Of a stretch of 6,375 nucleotides of DNA, positions 1-5,831 are shown piece by piece; position 1 is the stretch's first letter; each line of letters starts with the position of its first letter. The stretch is from the NCBI GenBank assembly GCA_021784255.1, contig JAJXSZ010000186.1, positions 1 through 6,375 of the forward strand. The letters run 5' to 3'. The notes beneath the pieces were generated by a model that ran no database searches, was not told where the DNA came from, and was given only the letters and a program-made list of their open reading frames with translations. The DNA is from Pseudomonadota bacterium (lineage in GTDB: Bacteria > Pseudomonadota > Alphaproteobacteria > Acetobacterales > Acetobacteraceae). A program made the position numbers and the translations under genes.

Positions 1-365
1 GGCTGACCGGGATTTTCGGCCTCGAGTCGCCGGACCGCGGCGGCGACGCGAGCGCGCAGCGCCGCCGCGGCCGGGCCGAGATTGGAGCCCATGGAGTTGT
101 CCGCGTTATAGGGTGCGGCGACCGTCTTGCCGCTGGCGAGCGTCGCCGTCGTCGCCGAGGGCCGGCCGTGGAAATAGCCGGGCCACGTGAAGTCCTGCCC
201 GATCAGGCGCGAGCCGACCGTTCGGCCATCGTGGACGATAAGGCTGCCATTCGCCTGCGACGGAAAGGCGAGCTGGGCCGCGCCGGTGATCAGCAGCGGG
301 TAGGCAACGCCGGTGAGCAGCGTGATGCCCAGCAGCATGACCAGGGCAGGACGGAGATGCTTCAT
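1..365 (-). CDS. kdpC: Potassium-transporting ATPase subunit C (KdpC), C-terminus cut off by window edge
   Basis: KdpC is the single-span periplasmic-facing subunit of the KdpFABC K+ pump; it is needed for assembly and is thought to aid K+ or ATP affinity. The 121 codons present begin MKHLRPALVMLLG and form one N-terminal membrane helix (about residues 6-28). The family-typical stretch GSRLIGQDF (51-59), the segment PGYFHGRPSA (62-71) and SNLGP (94-98) follow. Family members are usually about 190-200 residues, so roughly the last third lies beyond the left edge. The ATG at 365 sits 15 nt after the kdpB stop, with AAGGGG just downstream of that stop as a plausible ribosome binding site. A small oddity is that Ala replaces the usual Thr/Asn-Pro after SNLGP. 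The identification is secure; the 3' end is unseen. Confidence 0.96.
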   Translation of the reverse strand, partial: MKHLRPALVMLLGITLLTGVAYPLLITGAAQLAFPSQANGSLIVHDGRTVGSRLIGQDFTWPGYFHGRPSATTATLASGKTVAAPYNADNSMGSNLGPAAAALRARVAAAVRRLEAENPGQ

Positions 366-380
366 GGTGCGGGGCCCTTC

Positions 381-2438
381 TTAGGCGAGACCGATCGCGG
401 TGACGAGCAGGTCGATCAGCTTGATGCCGACGAACGGCGCCGCGAGCCCGCCCAGGCCGTAGACCAGCAGATTGCGGCGCAGCAATGCCGCCGCGCCGAC
501 GGCGCGGTAGGCGACGCCGCGCAGCGCCAGCGGAATGAGGGCGACGATGACCAGCGCGTTGAAGATGATCGCCGAGAGGATGGCGCTGTCCGGCGTCGCC
601 AGGTGCATCACGTTGAGCGCCCGCAGCTGCGGATCGATGGCGATGAACATGGCGGGAATGATGGCGAAATACTTCGCCACGTCGTTGGCGATCGAGAACG
701 TCGTCAGCGCGCCGCGCGTCATCAGGAGTTGCTTGCCGATGGCGACGATCTCGATCAGCTTGGTCGGGTCGCTGTCGAGGTCGACCATGTTGCCGGCCTC
801 GCGGGCGGCCATCGTGCCGGTGTTCATCGCCACCCCGACATCGGCCTGGGCGAGCGCGGGCGCATCGTTAGTGCCGTCGCCGCACATGGCGACGAGCCGG
901 CCCTCGGCCTGCTCGCGACAGATCAGCGCCAGCTTGTCCTCGGGCCTGGCCTGGGCGACGAAATCGTCCACCCCCGCCTCGGCGGCGATCGCGGCCGCGG
1001 TCAGCGGATTGTCGCCGGTCACCATCACCGTGCGGATGCCCATGCGCCGCAGCGCGCCGAAACGCTCGCGGATGCCTGGCTTGACGATGTCGCGCAGTTC
1101 GACGATGCCGAGCAGCCGCCCCGCCTCGGCGACGGCGAGCGGGGTGGCGCCCTCGCGCGCGACACGCTCGGTGATCTCGCGCAGCGCCCGCGCCCCGGCG
1201 TCCGACGGCGCCGCGTGCACATGCGCGAGCACGGCGTCCACCGCGCCCTTGCGGATCCGCCTGACGCCGCCGTCCGGCTGCGCCAGATCGACCCCGCTCA
1301 TGCGCGTCTGCGCGGTGAACGCCACGAAACGGGCATCCGCGGCCGCGGCGACGGCCCCAAGGCGCTGTTGCGCCAGCGTCACGATCGATCGGCCCTCCGG
1401 CGTCTCGTCGGCGAGCGAGGCGAGCAGGGCCGCCTCCGCCAGCCGCTGCTCGCGCACGCCACCGATGGGGTGGAAGGCGGCGGCCTCGCGGTTGCCGAGC
1501 GTGATGGTGCCGGTCTTGTCGAGCAGCAGCGTGTCCACATCGCCCGCCGCCTCGACCGCACGGCCGGACATGGCAAGGACATTGAAGCGCACCAGACGGT
1601 CCATCCCGGCGATGCCGATCGCCGACAGCAACGCGCCGATCGTGGTCGGGATCAGGCAGACGAAGAGGGCGACCAGCACCAGCACTGGCTCGCGCCCGCC
1701 GGCATAGGCGGCGAAGGCGGGGATCGTCGCCACGGCGATGACGAAGATCAGCGTCATGCCGGCGAGCAGGATGCCGAGCGCGATCTCGTTCGGCGTCTTC
1801 TGCCGTGCGGCGCCCTCGACCAGCGCGATCATCCGGTCGAGAAACGTGTTGCCCCGGGCGGCGGTGATGCGCACCAGGATCGCGTCGCTGAGCACCTGCG
1901 TGCCGCCGGTGACGGCAGAGCGGTCGCCGCCGGCCTCGCGGATGACGGGCGCGGATTCGCCGGTGATCGCCGCCTCGTTGACCGAAGCGACGCCCTCGAC
2001 CACCTCGCCGTCCGAAGGAATGATCTCACCGGCATCGACCCGCACCAGGTCGTCCACCGCGAGGCTGCCTGCCGCAACCACCTCCTCGCCGCCGCCCGGC
2101 GTCACGCGCCGCGCCATCGTTTCGCTACGCGCGCGGCGCAGTGTCGCGGCCTGGGCGCGACCCCTGCCCTCCGCCACCGCCTCGGCGAAATTGGCGAACA
2201 GGACGGTGAACCACAGCCACAGGTTGATCTGGATGGCGAAGCGGATGCCGGGATTGCCGGCGGCGATGTCGCGAACCAGCAGGATCGTGGTCAGCGCCGC
2301 CACGACCTCGACGGTAAACATCACCGGGTTGTGCCAGAGCCGGCGCGGGTCGAGCTTGCGCAGGCTGAGCCGGGCCGCCTCGCGCAGGATCGAGCTGTCG
2401 AACAGGCGCGCGGGCGCGGGGCGATGATCATGCATCAT
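381..2438 (-). CDS. kdpB: Potassium-transporting P-type ATPase subunit B (KdpB)
   Basis: KdpB is the catalytic subunit of the KdpFABC complex in the inner membrane and hydrolyses ATP to drive K+ uptake. The 685-residue product matches the family length (E. coli about 682). Visible motifs: TGES (159-162) in the actuator domain; PTTIG (264-268) in the ion-path helix; DKTGT with the phosphorylated Asp at 307; FTAQTRMSG (374-382) and RKG (K397) in the nucleotide-binding domain; TGDN (474-477); GDGTNDAP (520-527). FSIANDVAKYFAI has Asp586 and Lys589, matching the Asp/Lys pair known in E. coli KdpB. Asp307 and Ser162 carry the same numbers as in E. coli, which supports the 5' ATG at 2438; an adjacent ATG at 2435 is possible. 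The kdpA stop lies 10 nt upstream, and its TGA overlaps a weak GAGA ribosome site. No damage is seen. Confidence 0.98.
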   Translation of the reverse strand: MMHDHRPAPARLFDSSILREAARLSLRKLDPRRLWHNPVMFTVEVVAALTTILLVRDIAAGNPGIRFAIQINLWLWFTVLFANFAEAVAEGRGRAQAATLRRARSETMARRVTPGGGEEVVAAGSLAVDDLVRVDAGEIIPSDGEVVEGVASVNEAAITGESAPVIREAGGDRSAVTGGTQVLSDAILVRITAARGNTFLDRMIALVEGAARQKTPNEIALGILLAGMTLIFVIAVATIPAFAAYAGGREPVLVLVALFVCLIPTTIGALLSAIGIAGMDRLVRFNVLAMSGRAVEAAGDVDTLLLDKTGTITLGNREAAAFHPIGGVREQRLAEAALLASLADETPEGRSIVTLAQQRLGAVAAAADARFVAFTAQTRMSGVDLAQPDGGVRRIRKGAVDAVLAHVHAAPSDAGARALREITERVAREGATPLAVAEAGRLLGIVELRDIVKPGIRERFGALRRMGIRTVMVTGDNPLTAAAIAAEAGVDDFVAQARPEDKLALICREQAEGRLVAMCGDGTNDAPALAQADVGVAMNTGTMAAREAGNMVDLDSDPTKLIEIVAIGKQLLMTRGALTTFSIANDVAKYFAIIPAMFIAIDPQLRALNVMHLATPDSAILSAIIFNALVIVALIPLALRGVAYRAVGAAALLRRNLLVYGLGGLAAPFVGIKLIDLLVTAIGLA

Positions 2439-2448
2439 CGTTGCGATC

Positions 2449-4155
2449 TCAATACGTCGTGCCGGCGAGCATCGCGAAATGCTCGGCGATGGGGCCGAGC
2501 GCGAGCGCGGGGAAGAAGACCAGGCCGCCGACGATCAGGACCACGCCGACAACCAAGCCCGCGAACAGCGCGCCGCTGGTGGGAAACGTGCCGCCGGACG
2601 CGGGCGCCGGCGTCTTCGCGGCGAGCGAGCCGGCGATCGCGAGCGCCGGCACCATCACGAAGAAGCGCCCGATCATCATGCCGATCGCCATGGTGATGTC
2701 CCAAAAGCCGTTGCCGGAGAGGCCGGCGAAGGCGCTGCCGTTGTTGGCGGCGGCGGAGACGTAGGCATAGAGCGCCTCGGAAAATCCATGCGGCCCGGCA
2801 GCGGAAATCGCCGACCGCGCCACCGGCAGCACTACCGCGAGCGCGGTGAACCCGAGCATCACCAGCGGCAGGCTGAGGATCGCAAGCATGGTCATCTTCA
2901 CCTCCCGCGCCTCGATCTTCTTGCCGAGATATTCCGGCGTGCGCCCGACCATCAACCCGGCGACGAACACGGCGACGATGGCGAACAGGAGGAACCCGTA
3001 AAGGCCGGAGCCGGCGCCGCCGAAGATGACCTCGCCCAGCATCATGTTGGCCATCGCCACCATCCCGCCCAGCGGCAGGAAACTCTCGAACATCGCATCC
3101 ACCGCGCCGCAGGACGTGCCGGTCGTCGCGGTCGAGAAGATCGCGGTGCCGGCCATGCCGAAGCGGATCTCCTTGCCCTCCATGTTGCCCATCCCCGGCG
3201 CCACGTGCAGTCCCGCCAGGATCGGGTTAGCCCCGCTCTCGATCGCGTAGATCGCACCGACGCCGATCAGAAACATCACACCCATCGCCGCAAACACCGC
3301 CCAGCCCTGGCGCTCGTCGCCGACCATGCGGCCGAAGGCGTTGGTCAGGCCGGCGCCAAACACGAGGATCGAGAACGCCTCGACGATGTTGGTCAGCGCC
3401 GTGGGGTTCTCGAACGGGTGCGCCGAGTTGGCATTGAAGAAGCCGCCGCCATTGGTGCCGAGCAGCTTGATCGCCTCCTGCGAGGCGACCGGGCCGAGCG
3501 CGATCGTCTGCCGCGCCCCTTCGAGCGTGGTCGCGGTGACGGCGCCGTGCAGGGTCTGCGGCACGCCCTGCGAGACCAGGAACAGCGCATAGACGATGCA
3601 GACCGGCAACAAGCCGTAGAGGGTGACACGCACCAGGTCGATCCAGAAATTACCGATCGTCGCGGCACGGCGGCGGGCGAAGCCGCGCACCACGGCGAGC
3701 GCCACCGCGATGGCGGCGGCAGCGGAGGCGAAATTCTGCACCGCCAGCGCCACCATCTGACTGAAATACGACATGGTGGTCTCGCCGCCGTAGAACTGCC
3801 AGTTGGTGCTGGTGAGGAAGCTGATCGCCGTGTTGTAGGCGAGATCGGGCGGCACCGCGCCGTGCCGGTCGGGATTGAGCGGCAGATCGGCCTGCAGCCG
3901 CAGGATGGCATAGACGGCGACGAAACAGGCGAGCTTGAAGGCAAGCATCGCCGCGGCGTAGCCGACCCATCCCTGTTCCGCCGCCGGATCGACGCCGGCG
4001 GCGCGGCAGAGGCCGCGCTCGATGGCGCCGAGCCCGGGCACGCGCAGCGGCCGCGCATTGTCCGCGAGACGCGCGAGCAGGCCGCCGAGCGGACGCGTGA
4101 CCACGATGACGAGCACGAAGAACAGGGCGATTTCCGCCCAACCGGCGAGGGTCAT
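2449..4155 (-). CDS. kdpA: Potassium-transporting ATPase subunit A (KdpA)
   Basis: KdpA is the K+-binding, channel-like subunit of the Kdp pump, a member of the superfamily of K+ transporters with four pseudo-repeats. The 568-residue product is close to the family norm (E. coli 557). All four selectivity-filter loops are visible: P1 TSTNWQFYGGE (115-125), P2 LGTNGGGFFNANSAHPFENP (232-251), P3 TGTSCGAVDAMFESFLPLGG (345-364) and P4 SAAANNGSAFAGL (467-479). The loop GNMEGKEIRFG (323-333) is also family-typical. The N-terminus starts directly in a membrane helix followed by RPLG (21-24), as in other KdpA proteins. The ATG at 4155 is 12 nt after the kdpF stop; GAGAAAG overlapping that stop may serve as the ribosome site. 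P1 and P3 differ in places from the E. coli-type sequence (see findings), but nothing suggests loss of function. Confidence 0.98.
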   Translation of the reverse strand: MTLAGWAEIALFFVLVIVVTRPLGGLLARLADNARPLRVPGLGAIERGLCRAAGVDPAAEQGWVGYAAAMLAFKLACFVAVYAILRLQADLPLNPDRHGAVPPDLAYNTAISFLTSTNWQFYGGETTMSYFSQMVALAVQNFASAAAAIAVALAVVRGFARRRAATIGNFWIDLVRVTLYGLLPVCIVYALFLVSQGVPQTLHGAVTATTLEGARQTIALGPVASQEAIKLLGTNGGGFFNANSAHPFENPTALTNIVEAFSILVFGAGLTNAFGRMVGDERQGWAVFAAMGVMFLIGVGAIYAIESGANPILAGLHVAPGMGNMEGKEIRFGMAGTAIFSTATTGTSCGAVDAMFESFLPLGGMVAMANMMLGEVIFGGAGSGLYGFLLFAIVAVFVAGLMVGRTPEYLGKKIEAREVKMTMLAILSLPLVMLGFTALAVVLPVARSAISAAGPHGFSEALYAYVSAAANNGSAFAGLSGNGFWDITMAIGMMIGRFFVMVPALAIAGSLAAKTPAPASGGTFPTSGALFAGLVVGVVLIVGGLVFFPALALGPIAEHFAMLAGTTY

Positions 4156-4167
4156 GGGCGCGCTTTC

Positions 4168-4254
4168 TCAGAACTTGTCCGGGCGCACCATCGCGACCAC
4201 GAGGTAGACGAGCAGGAAGACGGTGACGATCGCCCCGAGCACGAGATCGACCAT
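4168..4254 (-). CDS. kdpF: KdpF, small membrane subunit of the Kdp potassium pump
   Basis: This is a 28-codon gene read directly from the sequence. It starts MVDLVLGAIVTVFLL and ends VAMVRPDKF. KdpF is a single-helix peptide that stabilises the KdpABC complex in the membrane. The hydrophobic helix (about residues 3-21) followed by a short basic tail ending in Lys-Phe is the family pattern (E. coli KdpF has 29 residues and ends AEAF). It lies 12 nt upstream of kdpA, the standard position. No strong Shine-Dalgarno site precedes the ATG. The stop codon of the upstream micropeptide ends 2 nt before it (TAGCCATG), so translation by coupling is likely. Identification rests on position, length and pattern, and is secure. 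Confidence 0.93.
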   Translation of the reverse strand: MVDLVLGAIVTVFLLVYLVVAMVRPDKF

Positions 4255-4256
4255 GG

Positions 4257-4340
4257 CTATATCCGTTCACATATCAGAACGAAACCCCAGCTTGCGGCGA
4301 AGCCGGCGAGACCGAGCAGCAGCAAGGCGGCGTCCAGCAT
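4257..4340 (-). CDS. 27-residue leader micropeptide gene upstream of kdpF
   Basis: A short reading frame beginning MLDAALLLLG and ending GFVLICERI lies directly ahead of kdpF, with its TAG only 2 nt before the kdpF ATG. GGGGGGA (4346-4352 on the complement) is placed 5 nt before the ATG, a better ribosome site than that of kdpF itself. The product is one predicted membrane helix (about residues 4-23) closed by the polar tail Cys-Glu-Arg-Ile. From memory, small peptides of this shape with a Cys-(Glu/Asp)-Arg end occur ahead of kdpF in other proteobacteria, usually unannotated or called hypothetical; I could not check this. An in-frame upstream ATG at 4370 would give 37 residues but lacks a ribosome site. 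It could be an extra Kdp subunit, a translational activator of kdpF, or both. Function unknown. Confidence 0.68.
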   Translation of the reverse strand: MLDAALLLLGLAGFAASWGFVLICERI

Positions 4341-4345
4341 GCCAA

Positions 4346-4352
4346 TCCCCCC
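4346..4352 (-). promoter_or_regulatory. Ribosome binding site of the kdp leader micropeptide
   Basis: On the minus strand GGGGGGA ends 5 nt before the ATG at 4340. It favours this ATG over the in-frame ATG at 4370, which has no purine-rich stretch ahead of it. It is the strongest ribosome site at the head of the kdp operon, so ribosomes may enter here and reach kdpF by coupling. Confidence 0.6.
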
Positions 4353-4382
4353 GGCGTGGTGAGCGTGCATGGTGCGCGGTCG

Positions 4383-4433
4383 CGTATAAGCAAGCGATAC
4401 GGCGGCGGCGCGCCACGCATAGGAATCTCATAG
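4383..4433 (-). promoter_or_regulatory. Candidate kdp promoter with OmpR-family-like direct repeat
   Basis: On the minus strand CTATG occurs twice with a start-to-start pitch of 11 bp (4429-4433 and 4418-4422). The spacer AGATTC is AT-richer than its surroundings. About 29 nt downstream is TATACG (4383-4388), a weak -10 candidate with no recognisable -35, as expected for an activator-dependent promoter. Transcription would then begin around 4375, about 35 nt before the micropeptide ATG. Response regulators of the OmpR/PhoB family, which includes KdpE, bind 5-6 bp direct repeats spaced about 11 bp. Assigning KdpE to this site is inference; the repeat is short and could be chance. Confidence 0.35.
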
Positions 4434-4452
4434 CGGCGCGCCCCCAACAGCG

Positions 4453-4472
4453 GCGCAGCCGTGCGGCGGCGC
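4453..4472 (-). terminator. Small GC-rich hairpin, weak terminator candidate
   Basis: Two 9-nt arms, GCGCAGCCG and CGGCGGCGC, pair at 8 of 9 positions around a very tight loop (a 4-nt loop if the closing pair opens). The hairpin lies about 60 nt after the stop of the lipoprotein gene and before the putative kdp promoter, where a terminator would be expected. No T-run follows on the minus strand, so it is not a convincing intrinsic terminator. In DNA this GC-rich such hairpins arise often by chance. Confidence 0.2.
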
Positions 4473-4484
4473 GACCACCCGTAA

Positions 4485-4529
4485 GATGCCGGACCGCACG
4501 ATGCCGGACCGCACGATGCCGGACCGCGG
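4485..4529. repeat. Three tandem copies of a 15-bp unit
   Basis: The unit GATGCCGGACCGCAC is present at 4485-4499 and 4500-4514 exactly, and at 4515-4529 with the last two bases changed to GG. The array starts 3 nt beyond the stop codon of the minus-strand lipoprotein gene and lies upstream of the kdp promoter region. It is not inside a supported gene. It may come from replication slippage or may be a set of protein-binding sites; the sequence alone does not decide. Confidence 0.9.
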
Positions 4530-4532
4530 CGT

Positions 4533-5099
4533 TCAGCGGGGCCGGAAGTGCCGCCAATTAGGATCGGCGCGGTAATGCGCCCGCGCACGGTCCTGATAGT
4601 TGTTCCAGACACCGGGATGGAACCCGCTCAGTGCCGGCGGCGGGGCCGCATACGGACGCCAGGGGCCGCGATAGCTCGGCCCGGCGTACCAGCGGCCTGC
4701 GTACAGCGAGTAATAGCTTCCCGAGATGAAGAACAGCGGATAGCTGTAATCGAGGGCAATGTAGGCACCAGGCTGGGGCAGCCAGACCATTTCCGGATAC
4801 CACCCCGCCGGCGCCGCGGGCGGCGCATAGACCGGTGGCGCCGCAGACGGCGCGTAGGAAGGCGGCGGCGGTGTCGTCGCCGCGCCGGCGGCTGCGCCGA
4901 CCGCGCCGCCGATCAGTGCCCCGGCGACCGCGCCCCGCCCGCCGCCGGCGACACTGCCGATCGCCGCCCCCGCGCCGGCGCCGATCAGGCCGCCGCCGAC
5001 CGCGCGCTGACCCGGATCGTAGGGGTTGGTGCAGCCGGCAAGCCCCAGCAGAACACCGAGGCCGATCACCGTCGGCCCGAGAACACGCCGCGTCGTCAT
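4533..5099 (-). CDS. Glycine-zipper lipoprotein with aromatic-rich C-terminal domain, function unknown
   Basis: This encodes a 188-residue exported protein. Residues 1-22 form a signal peptide (two Arg, then a hydrophobic stretch) ending in the lipobox LAGC, so Cys23 would be lipidated; Thr at +2 fits sorting to the outer membrane. Residues 34-74 are a Gly/Ala-rich glycine-zipper segment with repeated GAxxG spacing, able to form a membrane-inserting hairpin. A Pro/Ala/Tyr linker follows (about 76-99). The C-terminal part (100-188) is rich in Tyr, Trp, Pro and Gly, with RWYAGPSYRGPWRPY and a basic end, DPNWRHFRPR. Domains of this style occur in proteobacterial envelope proteins of unknown role. 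The start at 5099 is chosen because GGAGG lies 5 nt ahead and the signal peptide begins there; longer in-frame starts (5111, 5216) only add a non-hydrophobic, Arg-rich stretch. No functional link to kdp is evident. Confidence 0.88.
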   Translation of the reverse strand: MTTRRVLGPTVIGLGVLLGLAGCTNPYDPGQRAVGGGLIGAGAGAAIGSVAGGGRGAVAGALIGGAVGAAAGAATTPPPPSYAPSAAPPVYAPPAAPAGWYPEMVWLPQPGAYIALDYSYPLFFISGSYYSLYAGRWYAGPSYRGPWRPYAAPPPALSGFHPGVWNNYQDRARAHYRADPNWRHFRPR

Positions 5100-5104
5100 G
5101 CTCG

Positions 5105-5109
5105 CCTCC
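5105..5109 (-). promoter_or_regulatory. Ribosome binding site of the glycine-zipper lipoprotein
   Basis: A consensus GGAGG on the minus strand sits 5 nt before the ATG at 5099. It overlaps the alternative ATG at 5111, which argues that the 5099 start is the one used. Confidence 0.75.
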
Positions 5110-5125
5110 ATTGCACCCCGCTCGC

Positions 5126-5171
5126 TCGTCCGGCGACCCGGCCCAGCGCCCGGGGATCGTTCGCCGGACGA
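5126..5171. repeat. Perfect 11-bp inverted repeat between the CDF-type and lipoprotein genes
   Basis: TCGTCCGGCGA (5126-5136) and its exact reverse complement TCGCCGGACGA (5161-5171) flank a 24-nt GC-rich spacer that can itself pair (CCCGG with CCGGG). On the minus strand it starts 63 nt after the CDF-type stop and ends 26 nt before the lipoprotein ATG. It could act as a transcript hairpin (terminator or processing site for the first gene, leader structure for the second) or as an operator. No T-run follows it, so classical intrinsic termination is unlikely. Confidence 0.5.
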
Positions 5172-5184
5172 TGTCTTATCGGCG

Positions 5185-5196
5185 CGGGCCGGCCCG
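5185..5196. repeat. 12-bp perfect palindrome CGGGCCGGCCCG
   Basis: A self-complementary 12-mer lies 39 nt after the CDF-type stop codon and upstream of the lipoprotein gene. It might be part of a transcript end structure or a protein-binding site. Palindromes made only of G and C are common by chance at this base composition. Confidence 0.3.
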
Positions 5197-5234
5197 GCGG
5201 CCTTGATCTGGCGCAACCTCGCAAGCCGCCGCGG

Positions 5235-5831
5235 TCAGTCCGCGTCCCGCTGTTCCGCCCGCGCCGCCTGCCAGATCTCGCGCGCCGCGCCGGCGTTCAG
5301 CACGCCGATCCCGAGCCCGACGATGAGATCCGGCCAGGCCGTGCGCCACCACAGGCTGGTCACCGCGGCGGCGGCAATGATCGCGACGTTGGCAAACACA
5401 TCGTTGCGCGCCGACAGGAAGGCCGCGCGCGTCAGGCTGCCGGCATGGTGGCGGAAGCGGGCGAGCATGATCGCGCAGGCGAGGTTGACCACCAGTGCCC
5501 CGGCGCCAGCGAGCGAGAGCGGCAGCGGCGCCGGCGCGATCGGTAAGCTGATCTTCTGCCAGGCCGTCCACAGCGCTGCTGCCCCGGGCAGCAGGAGGAT
5601 CAGCGCCAGCGCCATCGCCAGCCGCGCCCGCCCGCGCGCGCTCCAGCCGAGCGCCGCGGCAATCAGCAGGTTGACCGAGGCGTCCTCGATGAAGTCGATA
5701 CTGTCGGCGAACAGCGCGACCGAGCCGATCGCCATCGCCACCGCGAACTCGATGCCGAAATACCCGAGGTTGAGCAGCGCCACGAGCCGCACCACCCGGT
5801 GCAGCCGGCGATCGTGCGACGAGCGGTTCAT
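5235..5831 (-). CDS. Short cation diffusion facilitator (CDF)-type transporter without cytoplasmic domain
   Basis: The 198-residue product has about six predicted membrane helices (roughly 14-34, 35-60, 69-90, 103-124, 140-162, 167-188) and almost nothing after them. Features of the CDF fold: LNLGYFGIEF in helix 1, GSVALFADSIDFIEDASVN (36-54) in helix 2 with Asp46 and Asp50 at the usual metal-ligand spacing, and LSARNDVFANV (139-149) in helix 5. WPDLIVG (166-172) opens helix 6, with the usual Asp. In classical CDF zinc exporters helix 5 supplies His-x3-Asp; here the His position is Ser140 while Asp144 stays. Family members are normally near 300 residues with a metal-sensing C-terminal domain, absent here. 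A group of about 200-residue CDF-like proteins with this pattern is known to me, so it is probably intact. The likely role is divalent metal efflux across the inner membrane; the metal cannot be told. Only a weak ribosome site (TAGG) precedes the ATG at 5831. Confidence 0.85.
   Translation of the reverse strand: MNRSSHDRRLHRVVRLVALLNLGYFGIEFAVAMAIGSVALFADSIDFIEDASVNLLIAAALGWSARGRARLAMALALILLLPGAAALWTAWQKISLPIAPAPLPLSLAGAGALVVNLACAIMLARFRHHAGSLTRAAFLSARNDVFANVAIIAAAAVTSLWWRTAWPDLIVGLGIGVLNAGAAREIWQAARAEQRDAD

Noticed and set aside
535..1707. Plus-strand open frame of 390 codons, Ser/Ala/Thr-rich
   Set aside because: A second antisense shadow within kdpB; no ribosome site and no domain signature.
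168..2696. Very long plus-strand open frame (842 codons) opposite kdpB and part of kdpC and kdpA
   Set aside because: It is the antisense shadow of a strongly GC3-biased gene; the product is Arg/Asp/Gln/His-rich low-complexity sequence without any domain, and kdpB on the other strand has every family motif.
2479..4362. Plus-strand open frame of 627 codons opposite kdpA and kdpF
   Set aside because: Same shadow effect; the product is Glu/Arg/His/Gly-rich with no recognisable fold, and it lies wholly antisense to kdpA, kdpF and the micropeptide gene.
4485..4529. CRISPR array or replication iterons
   Set aside because: The units abut without spacers and number only three, there is no cas or rep gene, and the unit length is too short for CRISPR.
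4274..4612. Minus-strand 112-codon frame with GPASCGPASCGPASYG repeats
   Set aside because: The peptide repeat is only the 15-bp DNA tandem repeat read in a different frame; the frame overlaps the lipoprotein end and the micropeptide gene and has no ribosome site.
4835..5206. Plus-strand 123-codon Arg-rich frame opposite the lipoprotein gene
   Set aside because: Extremely Arg/Pro-rich antisense shadow of the Gly/Ala and Pro repeats in the real gene.
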